Below are positions 1 through 9,694 of a DNA stretch of 19,948 nt, piece by piece. Source of the DNA: Anaerolineales bacterium. Lineage in GTDB: Bacteria > Chloroflexota > Anaerolineae > Epilineales > JAANWY01. Numbering within the stretch: position 1 is the stretch's first letter; the number at the start of each line of letters is the position of its first letter. Location: positions 1-19,948 of the forward strand of contig JAANWY010000178.1 in the NCBI GenBank assembly GCA_018263655.1. Reading direction: 5' to 3'. The position numbers were made by a program, and so were the translations under genes. The notes beneath the pieces are model-generated. The model had not been told where the DNA came from and ran no database searches. It worked only from the letters and a program-made list of their open reading frames with translations.

Positions 1-498
1 ATCCTCGCGGTCGTGGGGAATGCGAATATGCCCCATCTCGGGGTGAATCAGCCCGTGCATGAGCCCACCCTCCACCATCGCTCCCCCGCCGATCCCCGTG
101 CCGATGGTCAGGTAAATGAAGGTGTCCAGCCCCTGAGCAGCCCCCCATCGCTGTTCGCCTAGCGCGGCGCCGTTCACATCCGTGTCCAAACCCACAGGCA
201 CGTCCAAGGCATCCCCGATGGCGCCGGCAAAGTCGGTGTGCGCCCAACCCGGCTTCGGTGTCGTCGTGATGTAGCCAAAAGTCGCCGAAGCTGGATCCGG
301 ATCTACCGGGCCGAAAGAAGAGACGCCCACCGACGCCAGCGGCAAATGCTCCTCGAAGAACGCGATGGCTTGCTCGATAGTCTCCTCCGGCGTGGTGGTC
401 GGGAAACGCACCTCCGCCTCGATGGTGTCGGGGCTGCCTCCCACGGCACACACAAACTTCGTTCCGCCGGCCTCAATCCCGCCGTACAATTCACTCAT
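1..498 (-). CDS. ROK-family sugar kinase (fructokinase-like), C-terminus cut by window edge
   Basis: This is the first 166 codons of a ROK kinase, which phosphorylates a hexose (likely fructose or glucose) with ATP in the cytoplasm. Visible motifs are the N-terminal phosphate-binding loop GIEAGGTK (residues 7-14), a catalytic-region TDVNGAALGE (106-115, D107 the probable base), the glycine-rich GTGIGGGAMVEGG (133-145), and HPEMGHIRIPH (152-162), which is typical of fructokinase-like ROK proteins. The zinc-binding cysteines that normally follow lie beyond base 1. The ATG at 498-496 is preceded by GAGGGTG at good spacing. A promoter (537-565) lies upstream, and the gene is divergent from the oxidase operon. 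The ROK assignment is secure; the sugar is inferred. Confidence 0.9.
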   Translation of the reverse strand, partial: MSELYGGIEAGGTKFVCAVGGSPDTIEAEVRFPTTTPEETIEQAIAFFEEHLPLASVGVSSFGPVDPDPASATFGYITTTPKPGWAHTDFAGAIGDALDVPVGLDTDVNGAALGEQRWGAAQGLDTFIYLTIGTGIGGGAMVEGGLMHGLIHPEMGHIRIPHDRED

Positions 499-536
499 TG
501 TCACCCTCGCTTTCGATGTGTAACGTCCTGGGCTTC

Positions 537-565
537 ATTTTACCAGAGGGACGCGCAACACGCAA
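537..565 (-). promoter_or_regulatory. Candidate sigma70-type promoter of the ROK kinase
   Basis: Read on the minus strand: TTGCGT, a 17-bp spacer, TAAAAT. It ends about 40 bp before the ROK kinase start codon. It sits back to back with the promoter at 603-631, so the intergenic region carries two divergent promoters. Confidence 0.5.
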
Positions 566-602
566 TCGGCGAGACCGCAATACACATCCACCAAGGATGA
601 CC

Positions 603-631
603 TTGACAGAAAAGCAACTATTTAGTATAAT
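603..631 (+). promoter_or_regulatory. Consensus sigma70-type promoter of the oxidase-ZIP operon
   Basis: An exact TTGACA (603-608), a 17-bp spacer and an exact TATAAT (626-631). This is the best promoter in the window, inside an A+T-rich island. The predicted transcription start falls at about 638-640, at the edge of the palindrome at 640-659. Such a strong promoter would need repression, which fits the overlapping operator-like repeat. Confidence 0.75.
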
Positions 632-639
632 AACTAATG

Positions 640-659
640 AATTTAGCTGTGTCTAAATT
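640..659. promoter_or_regulatory. Operator-like 20-bp palindrome at the oxidase-ZIP transcription start
   Basis: A perfect inverted repeat, AATTTAG - 6 bp - CTAAATT, directly after the -10 box. Its size, A+T-rich arms and TTAG/CTAA core resemble operators of DtxR/MntR-family metal-dependent repressors. A bound repressor here would block initiation. The downstream genes are a multicopper oxidase and a ZIP transporter, so a metal-responsive regulator is plausible. No regulator gene is present in the window, so the family assignment is inference. Confidence 0.5.
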
Positions 660-722
660 TATTTTTATCAAGCGCAACATCGACTTTGAGATAGCAACAT
701 TCGGGACGGAGGCATGGGAGTA

Positions 723-1820
723 ATGAAGGAAGGATTTTCAAGGCGTGATTTCTTAAAAGCTAGCGCGGCCGGCGCAGCGGCCGCTGTGGGAGGCGGCGCC
801 CTGGTGGGAATGTCGTCCAAGCCGAATAGGACATCGTCGGGGACCGTGTTAGCCCACGATGGGCATGACGAGGATGCCATGCGGACCGTTGGTCAAGTTG
901 ATCACGAAGCCAACAACTTCGATCCAATGGAGATTTTGACAGATTTCGACTACGGCGAGGTGAGCCAGCTCGACAACGGCCAGACGCTGCGGGAGTACGA
1001 AATTGTCGCCGTCGACAAAGAAATTGAAATCGCGCCAGGCGTCTACTTTCCCGCGTGGACCTATAACGGCCGGGTGCCAGGCCCAACGATCCGCGCAGTA
1101 GAGGGCGACCGAGTTCGGATTCGGTTCGCGAATGCCGGCAGCCACCCGCACACCATCCACTTTCATGGCATTCACTCAGCATCGATGGACGGTGTGCCCG
1201 GTATCGGGGCCGGCATGATCAATTCTGGTGAACAGACGGTCTACGAATTCGACGCCTATCCGTTCGGAAGCCATCTCTATCACTGCCACGCGATACCGCT
1301 CAAGCGTCACATTCACAAGGGATTGTACGGCGCCTTCATCATCGATCCCGATCCAGAGAAATATGACGGCGTTGCCAAGGAGACGGCAAAAACTCGGAAT
1401 CATCAGTATCCCGAGAACGCAGCAGTCAACGAGATGGTCATGGTGATGAACGGTTTTGACACCAACTTCGACAACGATAACGAAGTTTACGCTGTCAATT
1501 CCATTGCCTTTGCCTACATGCAAGAGCCCATTCAAATCGCGCACGATCAGCTACAGCGGATTTACCTGGTCAATCTCACCGAGTTCGATCCGATCAACTC
1601 GTTCCACCTGCACGCCAACTTCTTCGACTACTACGATCATGGCACCACGCTGGAGCCCACTCTAAAGACGGTAGACACCATCATGCAGTGCCAAGCTCAA
1701 CGTGGGATCTTGGAGTTCTCGTTCGAGGGATTTGAGCCTGGACGCTACATGTTTCACGCGCATCAGAGCGAATTTGCGGAACTGGGTTGGATGGCGTTCT
1801 TCGAGGTCACGGGAGAATAA
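723..1820 (+). CDS. Tat-exported two-domain multicopper oxidase (type C-like)
   Basis: A 365-residue exported copper enzyme that oxidises a metal ion or phenolic substrate while reducing O2 to water. The N-terminus MKEGFSRRDFLK plus an Ala/Gly-rich stretch is a twin-arginine signal. Two cupredoxin domains follow. Domain 1 has HFHG (146-149), YHCH (186-189) and H196/H198 before KGLYG. Domain 2 has HLH (295-297) and HAH (345-347) with M357. The only type-1 copper cysteine (C188) is in domain 1; the matching domain 2 position is Ala, as in type C two-domain oxidases, which act as trimers. I chose the ATG at 723 because GGACGGAGG lies about 10 bases upstream; the ATG at 714 has almost no spacing. 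It is 2 bp from the ZIP gene. The substrate cannot be read from sequence. Confidence 0.88.
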   Translation: MKEGFSRRDFLKASAAGAAAAVGGGALVGMSSKPNRTSSGTVLAHDGHDEDAMRTVGQVDHEANNFDPMEILTDFDYGEVSQLDNGQTLREYEIVAVDKEIEIAPGVYFPAWTYNGRVPGPTIRAVEGDRVRIRFANAGSHPHTIHFHGIHSASMDGVPGIGAGMINSGEQTVYEFDAYPFGSHLYHCHAIPLKRHIHKGLYGAFIIDPDPEKYDGVAKETAKTRNHQYPENAAVNEMVMVMNGFDTNFDNDNEVYAVNSIAFAYMQEPIQIAHDQLQRIYLVNLTEFDPINSFHLHANFFDYYDHGTTLEPTLKTVDTIMQCQAQRGILEFSFEGFEPGRYMFHAHQSEFAELGWMAFFEVTGE

Positions 1821-1822
1821 CG

Positions 1823-3040
1823 ATGCAAGAATCACAACTTCGCACGCCCAGAATCGCTGGGGGGACCAATCTGCACACGTGGGCGCTGGGCGTTATCCCC
1901 CTGGTGTTGCTGGCAGTGTTGGTAGCCGCATTCGTGGTCTTCGATCCGACCGCTATGCTGCGCGCCGGCTTCCCACCGGTGGAAGAGCTGACGCTACAGC
2001 GCGTCACGCTCAACGCTGATCCCAGGACAATGACGGTCAATCTCGTCAACGGCGGCCCGGAACCGGTGACGATTGCCCAGGTGCTGGTCGACGATGCTTA
2101 CTGGGTACACGACGTCCAGCCGGCACGCACCATCCCGCGCTTGGGCCGCGCCACTGTCGAGATCCCCTATCCGTGGGTCGAGGGAGAACTGCACGAGATC
2201 AAGTTGATCACCAACACCGGCGTGACGTTCAGTGAAGCGGTGGAAGTGGCCGTCGAAACGCCGCAGCCCGGCATCCGCTTCCTGGGTATTTTCACGCTGT
2301 TGGGCATCTACGTCGGCGTAGTCCCGATTGCCCTCGGGCTGTTGTGGTATCCGTTTCTGCGCCGCATCAGCCGGCGCTGGATGAACTTCTTCCTCAGCCT
2401 GACGGCCGGCCTGCTCATCTTCCTCGGCGTGGACGCTCTGGAAGAGGCGCTTACTTCGGCGGGCCAGGTGCCCGGCGCTTTCCAAGGCATCGGTCTCATC
2501 GTGGTCGGTGTGCTCGTCAGCATCGTCGGACTGATTGCGATTGGGCAGCGGCTTCGCGCCTCGGGGCGCAGCAAGAGCGGAGCCCAGGGCCGGCTCGTGC
2601 TGGCGTACATGATCGCCGCCGGCATCGGACTCCACAACCTGGGTGAGGGGCTGGCTATCGGTGCCGCTTACGCGTTGGGCGAAATCGCCATGGGCGCTTT
2701 CCTGGTCATCGGCTTCACCATTCACAACACGACGGAGGGCTTGGGCATTGTGGCGCCGGTGGCGAAGGACAAGCCGGCGTTGCGGAACCTGGCCATCATG
2801 GGCGCGATTGCCGGCATCCCCACAATCTTCGGGGCCTGGATCGGTGGCTTCACGTATTCCCCCGTGCTGGCTGTGTTGTTCCTGGCGATTGGTGCCGGCG
2901 CCATCTTCCAGGTGGTGTATGAGTTGGTGAAATTGATTCAGCAGGAGAGTGAGAAGGATGCCGGCACGCTGCTAAACCTGGCCGGCCTGACCGCGGGATT
3001 GCTCATAATGTACCTGACGGGGCTCTTCGTTGCCGCATAG
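1823..3040 (+). CDS. ZIP-family metal transporter with N-terminal extracytoplasmic domain
   Basis: A 405-residue membrane protein of the ZIP family (GufA-like), which carries divalent metals such as zinc, iron or manganese into the cytoplasm. Residues 20-40 form a transmembrane anchor. Residues about 52-148 are a hydrophilic, beta-rich domain that normal bacterial ZIPs lack. The ZIP core starts at about 152 and shows both metal-site motifs, HNLGEG (271-276) and HNTTEG (301-306), plus an acidic residue in the next helix (VVYEL, 365-369). The ATG at 1823 follows GGGAGAA and lies 2 bp after the oxidase stop, so the genes are probably co-transcribed and translationally coupled. Transported metal and flux direction are not determined by sequence. 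Confidence 0.88.
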   Translation: MQESQLRTPRIAGGTNLHTWALGVIPLVLLAVLVAAFVVFDPTAMLRAGFPPVEELTLQRVTLNADPRTMTVNLVNGGPEPVTIAQVLVDDAYWVHDVQPARTIPRLGRATVEIPYPWVEGELHEIKLITNTGVTFSEAVEVAVETPQPGIRFLGIFTLLGIYVGVVPIALGLLWYPFLRRISRRWMNFFLSLTAGLLIFLGVDALEEALTSAGQVPGAFQGIGLIVVGVLVSIVGLIAIGQRLRASGRSKSGAQGRLVLAYMIAAGIGLHNLGEGLAIGAAYALGEIAMGAFLVIGFTIHNTTEGLGIVAPVAKDKPALRNLAIMGAIAGIPTIFGAWIGGFTYSPVLAVLFLAIGAGAIFQVVYELVKLIQQESEKDAGTLLNLAGLTAGLLIMYLTGLFVAA

Positions 3041-3055
3041 CGATTTCGGCAGGAA

Positions 3056-3084
3056 TTGCCAGATTAAGAAGGGCATGCTAAAAT
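3056..3084 (+). promoter_or_regulatory. Candidate promoter of the UPF0175/PIN module
   Basis: TTGCCA (3056-3061), a 17-bp spacer and TAAAAT (3079-3084), about 80 bp before the antitoxin start. The module therefore has its own promoter just after the ZIP stop. Confidence 0.55.
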
Positions 3085-3163
3085 ACCTTCGGTTATCCAG
3101 TGATGTTAGTTGACTCGCCATGTTGCCCTCTCTCGCGGGGTAACAATCGAAGGGTGAACTCCT

Positions 3164-3484
3164 ATGAGTGACTTTGAGAGTCTAGTGGAAGAGCGAAATA
3201 TAGTCAGTTGGGAGCTCAGACAACTGGTCAAGAGTGGATTGTACCCCGATGAGCAGGCCGCGCTGCGCAGCGCCCTGCGAGCGCTTTTTCAGCTCAATCC
3301 GCAAACCAAGCTCCAAATGATCATCAGCGCCTATGAAGCTGGGGACGTCAGCCTTGGCAAGGCAGCGGAGATGTTGGGCGTCTCTCAGGAGGAAGTGAAG
3401 GACATCTTACGAGAGGAAGGTGCCGAGATCCACCTGGGTCCCCAAACCGTCGAGGGGCTGCTTGAGGATGCCCAAAACGCCTGA
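3164..3484 (+). CDS. UPF0175-family antitoxin-like protein
   Basis: A 106-residue acidic protein matching the UPF0175 family, small helix-turn-helix proteins usually found beside PIN-domain toxins. The N-terminal half (WELRQLVKSGLYPDEQAALRSALRAL) is ribbon-helix-helix/helical, and residues about 58-88 (YEAGDVSLGKAAEMLGVSQEEVKDIL) form a helix-turn-helix. The start is preceded by AAGGGTGA. The next gene begins inside its last codons (17-nt overlap), typical of antitoxin-toxin coupling. Its likely roles are neutralising the PIN protein and repressing the operon; both are inferred from family and context. Confidence 0.8.
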   Translation: MSDFESLVEERNIVSWELRQLVKSGLYPDEQAALRSALRALFQLNPQTKLQMIISAYEAGDVSLGKAAEMLGVSQEEVKDILREEGAEIHLGPQTVEGLLEDAQNA

Positions 3485-4007
3485 AACGCCCCAGGCTCAG
3501 CTATCGATCATCTTTGACAACACAGTGCTTTCCAACTTTGCCGCTGCGGACAAAGTCCCGCTGCTAGAACAGATCTATCGAGATCACGCTTGTACGACTC
3601 TGATGGTCGTGGACGAGATTCAAGATGGTTTGGATGCTGGATATCAGCATCTCAAGACCGTTGCAGAGGTGCTCAACCCTCCGCATTCCACCGGCTGGTT
3701 ATCTGTTCTTCCTCTCGAATCCTCGCAGGAACAGGCTCTATACATCGAGCTATCGTCCTCTCTCGGCGCCGGCGAAGCCTCATGCCTGGCTGCGGCTATT
3801 GCTCATGGACTGGCCTTGGCCACTGACGATCTGGCAGCCCGGCGAAGGGCAACCAGGCGAAACGTGCAACTGACGGGTACAATCGGCATTCTCGTCCGGC
3901 TGGTGCGTGAGGGGCATCTCCCATTATCTGAAGCCAACAGCGTCCTGACACAGATGATTGCCTTACGCTATCGGTCACCGGTCGACAGTCTGAACGATCT
4001 CATTTGA
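3468..4007 (+). CDS. PIN-like (DUF3368-type) putative ribonuclease toxin
   Basis: A 179-residue PIN-fold protein. Acidic residues expected at a PIN metal centre are present: D17 in FDNTVLSNF, D49/E50 in VVDEI, E103 in LGAGEAS and D120/D121 in ATDDLAARR. This pattern fits DUF3368-type PIN proteins, normally partnered with UPF0175 as here. PIN toxins cleave RNA (often tRNA or rRNA), but the target of this one is unknown. I chose the ATG at 3468 over an upstream in-frame start at 3420 because GAGGGG lies about 10 bases before it and the extra N-terminus would be antitoxin shadow sequence. The catalytic set looks complete, so it is probably functional. Confidence 0.82.
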   Translation: MPKTPETPQAQLSIIFDNTVLSNFAAADKVPLLEQIYRDHACTTLMVVDEIQDGLDAGYQHLKTVAEVLNPPHSTGWLSVLPLESSQEQALYIELSSSLGAGEASCLAAAIAHGLALATDDLAARRRATRRNVQLTGTIGILVRLVREGHLPLSEANSVLTQMIALRYRSPVDSLNDLI

Positions 4008-4083
4008 GCTTTGGCAGCGTGTCGCTCAATTGATCCTGCCATGAAGTACCTAGGAGCGCCCGAGTGCCTGGGGCATGCCGTGC

Positions 4084-4224
4084 TTAGGGATGAGCGTTCG
4101 GGTTTTCGGTGAGCAAGCCCTCGGCCTGCGCGACGGCGATCAGGCGATCATCGGCGCAGACGAACGTGAGCGGTGGCTCGCCGACGCGGAGCAGTTCCTG
4201 GTTGAGCAACCACGCGACGCTCAC
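4084..4224 (-). pseudogene. VapC-type PIN toxin remnant, internal region deleted
   Basis: A 46-codon open frame whose last about 35 residues (GEPPLTFVCADDRLIAVAQAEG onward, ending NPNAHP) are the C-terminal end of a VapC-type PIN toxin, including the ADDR acidic motif. A GTG start overlaps the antitoxin stop as GTGA, the normal coupling geometry, but the first about 100 residues of the PIN fold, including the N-terminal Asp, are absent. The toxin has been gutted by an internal deletion while the antitoxin upstream stays open. It should have no nuclease activity. Confidence 0.7.
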
Positions 4225-4538
4225 CACTCACCGCGTTCTTCGATGATGATTTCCGAGAGCGGTTTGCCTGGAGCCCGACCTATGAAATCGGCCAGCCTGC
4301 GACGTTCCTCTTCAGACACAGGATCAGGGGGAGGCGACACTCTCTTCGGCTGAGAATGCATCAGGCCCGCGGCGACTAGCCTTTGGATGAGCTGCTCAGT
4401 TGCGTCAGTCGGCTCCTCCGACGGTTCTGTCTCCTCCGGCACGATTTGGATGCGCACTCTCTGGTGCTCTTGGAGGTTAACGGGCTCCAAGGGGCGCAGC
4501 ATACCCTTTTCGTACACGACTGTAACGGTGTCAGCCAT
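4221..4538 (-). CDS. AF2212-like (DUF104) antitoxin, orphaned
   Basis: A 105-residue protein starting MADTVTVVYEKGMLRPLEPVNL, the signature of AF2212-like antitoxins: a short beta-barrel DNA-binding N-terminus. An acidic, proline-rich linker follows (about 34-75), then a C-terminal segment like that which binds VapC toxins. GAGGTGA precedes the ATG. Its toxin partner (4084-4224) is only a remnant, so this is an orphan antitoxin that could still bind its promoter or a related toxin elsewhere. A possible promoter, TTGAGG-16-CATAAT, spans the 3' end of uvrA (about 4607-4634), but this is weak. Confidence 0.75.
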   Translation of the reverse strand: MADTVTVVYEKGMLRPLEPVNLQEHQRVRIQIVPEETEPSEEPTDATEQLIQRLVAAGLMHSQPKRVSPPPDPVSEEERRRLADFIGRAPGKPLSEIIIEERGEW

Positions 4539-4607
4539 TATTCACCTCAGCTCACTCATGTTCCATGCACCACAGTACACGTAAACGGAATACATTGCGT
4601 ACCTAGA

Positions 4608-7496
<2,889 letters not shown>

Positions 7497-7721
7497 CGTG
7501 ACAGCCTCGCGCTAGTATGAGTCCGCGTTCTCGTGAAAGCGGCCGTTGGATAACCTATGTCACCATTTTACGCTTGGTTCATGACAAATTCTGACATGAT
7601 TGCCGCGCCACTTGCTGGGAGAGTGGCGAGATGGCCGTGACAGCGAGACAGCCATGCCGGCGTCGTCTTGATTCACGTGTAAGAGATGCGAGGTCGTACC
7701 GGGGAGCAGCGTCGCAGTCAG
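7497..7721. other. Intergenic region between uvrA and the BrnT/BrnA module
   Basis: 225 bp without a convincing gene. It holds an inverted repeat, CGCCACT (7606-7612) and AGTGGCG (7622-7628) with a 9-nt loop, which could end the antitoxin transcript but has no T-tract. A TAAAAT on the minus strand (7565-7570) lacks a good -35 at normal spacing, so I cannot place the uvrA promoter with confidence. Confidence 0.35.
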
Positions 7722-7967
7722 CTAGCCGGAGGTGTCAGGCTGGGGTGAAGCCGGCATCGTGGTGATGAGCGCTCTGAGAACTCTGTTCACAGCCTCGGGA
7801 GACTGAAACACCGCAGCAACGTCAGGATCAAGTACAACTACGATCTGATCTTCACCTAGCCTCTCTGCAAAACGATTGGGCTTGGCCTTGCTGTAGTCAA
7901 AGCGATATTCTTCTCGCATATCGTCAGCCGAAGTAGGTTCCCTGTCAGTCGATTCGATTTCGTTCAT
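7722..7967 (-). CDS. BrnA/CopG-like antitoxin
   Basis: An 81-residue protein. REEYRFDYSKAKPNRFAERL followed by VVVLDPDVAAVFQSPEAVNRVLRALI matches the short CopG-type (ribbon-helix-helix-like) antitoxins encoded after BrnT/DUF497 toxins. I use the ATG at 7967-7965; the longer open frame upstream is the shadow of the toxin gene. The start lies 23 nt inside the toxin gene, implying translational coupling. It probably neutralises the toxin and represses the operon. The C-terminal tail (PASPQPDTSG) is probably disordered. Confidence 0.72.
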   Translation of the reverse strand: MNEIESTDREPTSADDMREEYRFDYSKAKPNRFAERLGEDQIVVVLDPDVAAVFQSPEAVNRVLRALITTMPASPQPDTSG

Positions 7968-8232
7968 AGTCTCTACGCTCTCTTCGTGTCGCCTTGCGGG
8001 CACTAATGATTCGGACAGAATCGTTTCGCTCGGTGAAGCATACCAGCAATAGGCGGTTCCGCTCTGAGTGACCAATGATGATTTCGCGCAGCTCCTGGTC
8101 TGAATGATCCTCGTCGTCAAATATCAAGGCAAGTGGATCGCGAAACACCGTAACTACTTCCTCGAAGCTAACGCCGTGTTTGCTGGCGTTAGCCAATGCC
8201 TTATTGGTGTCCCACTCAAATCGCAGGCTCAT
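7945..8232 (-). CDS. brnT: BrnT-family (DUF497) toxin
   Basis: A 95-residue protein with the family signature FEWDTNKALANASKHGVSFEEV (residues 5-26), where BrnT proteins have F-E-W-D..K...N..KHG-V.F..A. Conserved later parts are DPLALIFDD and RIISARKATRRERRDYE. BrnT has a RelE-like fold and is a ribonuclease that inhibits translation; its antitoxin is the following gene, as here. Length and motifs are complete, so the toxin is probably active. A promoter lies at 8299-8327. The ribosome site (AAGGGA) is 13 or so bases from the ATG, which is loose. Confidence 0.88.
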   Translation of the reverse strand: MSLRFEWDTNKALANASKHGVSFEEVVTVFRDPLALIFDDEDHSDQELREIIIGHSERNRLLLVCFTERNDSVRIISARKATRRERRDYERNRID

Positions 8233-8298
8233 CTGGTCGAGTTATTCCCTTGAACTACACAGTCTGCTGACCCCATCGAGCTTGGGCAAACTATCGAC

Positions 8299-8327
8299 AG
8301 TATACAGCAAGTCGTGTTACAAATCAA
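8299..8327 (-). promoter_or_regulatory. Candidate promoter of the BrnT/BrnA-like module
   Basis: On the minus strand: TTGATT (8327-8322), a 17-bp spacer and TATACT (8304-8299). It gives a leader of about 60 nt before brnT. Confidence 0.6.
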
Positions 8328-8365
8328 GCATTTTGCGCGAGCCCTGCCCACCAACACGACGGAGA

Positions 8366-8690
8366 TCACTGTCTCCAGGTAGTAACTTCATACCGCAACC
8401 ACACGCGGTCGCCGGCCTGCACCTCTGCAGAGATCAGCCTTAGCCGCGCAGGCCATTCGTCGGGTTGTAGCGCCGGCGAATCGAAGAGCGATGGCGTCTC
8501 GAAGCCGTCGATGATGGCCGGCAAGAACGTGATGCCGATCTCGTCGACCAGCCCGGCCCGCAAGCCGGCGCCGCCGCCGCCGCGAGTTCCAGGCGGCCAA
8601 ACAGCAGCCGCCTTCCACTCACGGCTACGAGCTTCGCCACCCCTGCGGGGTTCGCGACGGCGACAGAGCTCGCAGAGCGGCGAAATTCGT
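8366..8690 (-). pseudogene. RibD/DHFR-like C-terminal fragment, frameshifted
   Basis: The frame from about 8605 down to the stop at 8366 encodes LRAGLVDEIGITFLPAIIDG...GDRVWLRYEV, the C-terminal end of RibD/dihydrofolate-reductase-like reductases (the family normally reads VEGG..L...LLRAGLVDE). The upstream VEGG motif is present (about 8618-8607) but in another frame, and a helix-like FAALRAL (about 8690-8670) is in a third context ending in a stop. The N-terminal NADPH-binding half is missing; the fragment ends near the repeat at 8692-8750. I read it as decayed. Sequencing error could explain one shift but not the missing half. Confidence 0.5.
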
Positions 8691-8691
8691 A

Positions 8692-8750
8692 GCCCAGAGC
8701 GACGTCCTGAGTTCGTCGAAGGGTGGAGCGCTCTTTGCGCAACTCTGGGC
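8692..8750. repeat. Inverted-repeat unit containing a dispersed repeat core
   Basis: GCCCAGAG (8692-8699) and CTCTGGGC (8743-8750) form an 8-bp inverted repeat. Between them, 8700-8723 matches 17974-17998 on the opposite strand at 24 of 25 positions, with a single one-base gap (CGACGTCCTGAG, optional C, TTCGTCGAAGGG). It sits between the decayed reductase and the WYL regulator. Confidence 0.6.
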
Positions 8751-8758
8751 GGGAGACC

Positions 8759-9694
8759 TCATGCCGGCGCCCGTGCCAGCGTGTACGCGGCTGCGATGTC
8801 GCGCGCCCGCTCGCGTACCAAATCGCGTAGCTCCGCCGGCTCCAGAACGACTGCAGCGGGACCGTAGCTTAGCGCCATCCTGGCCGGCCACTCCAACCCG
8901 GGTGCAGCCAAACTCACAACCACCGAGCCGTCCGGCTGCTCCTCCATCGTCTCCCACATGGCGCGCTGATCTTGTGCGAGGAGTGCCGCCTCTGGCGCGA
9001 AGCGCATGCGGACCTGCACTCGCGGCTGAGCGTATGGGTCATCATCTAGGTACTCGTGGACGTCGAAGTCGGCCGGCACGTCGAAAGTCTCGTCCAGCAG
9101 CGTCAACTCGTTGATGCGATCCACGCGGAAGGTGCGCATATCGCCACGCAGGTGGCAGTAGGTAACGATGTACCACCAGCCCCAGCGATGGACCAGGGCG
9201 TAGGGATCGACCTCTCGCTGAAGCGGTTCGGCCTGCGCCCACCCACGATAGACCATCGACACCTGCCGGCGCTCACGAACGGCGCGCCGGAGCTTCTCCA
9301 GGTAAGGCGCCAGCGGCTCCTGCTCGCCGCGATGCATGCCGGTGGCCACCAGTGTCCGACGTGCCCAAGCGACCTCGTGGCATTGCTCCTCGGGGAGAAC
9401 GTTGTCGAGCTTGGCCAGCGCCCCCCGCGCCGCATCCTGATACAACTGACCCCACATTTCCTCCACGAGGCTCGTGCCCAGGTAGACGGCGACAGCCTCC
9501 TCCGGTGTGAAGACCAGGGGCGGCATCTTGTAGCCGCGCACCAACGAGAAGCCGCCGTGCGGACCCCGCTCGGAGTAGACGGGGATGCCCATCTCGTCCA
9601 GCATGCCAATGTAGCGATGGAGCGTCCGTACGGAGACGCCCAGTTCCTCCGCCAGATCGGCCGCCTTCTGGTTGGGCCGGCGCTGCAGCAGCAT
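8759..9694 (-). CDS. HTH + WYL-domain transcriptional regulator (N-terminus clipped)
   Basis: A 311-residue DeoR-like winged helix-turn-helix (residues 1-50, AADLAEELGVSVRTLHRYIGMLDEMGIPV) with a WYL ligand-sensing domain (about 110-215, including DPYALVHRWGWWYIVTYCHLRG and FRVDRI) and a C-terminal WCX-like part. Family members usually begin 8-12 residues earlier with a basic residue and R-L-I/L helix. Here TRLITLI is encoded just upstream (9715-9695) in frame, but there is no ATG, GTG or TTG before a TAA, so the native start seems lost. The first usable start is the ATG at 9694-9692, with no clear ribosome site. It overlaps the extended DinB-like frame. Its regulatory target is unknown. Confidence 0.82.
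   Translation of the reverse strand: MLLQRRPNQKAADLAEELGVSVRTLHRYIGMLDEMGIPVYSERGPHGGFSLVRGYKMPPLVFTPEEAVAVYLGTSLVEEMWGQLYQDAARGALAKLDNVLPEEQCHEVAWARRTLVATGMHRGEQEPLAPYLEKLRRAVRERRQVSMVYRGWAQAEPLQREVDPYALVHRWGWWYIVTYCHLRGDMRTFRVDRINELTLLDETFDVPADFDVHEYLDDDPYAQPRVQVRMRFAPEAALLAQDQRAMWETMEEQPDGSVVVSLAAPGLEWPARMALSYGPAAVVLEPAELRDLVRERARDIAAAYTLARAPA

Noticed and set aside
7606..7628. Inverted repeat considered as a rho-independent terminator
   Set aside because: No T-tract on either side; kept only as a hairpin within the intergenic entry.
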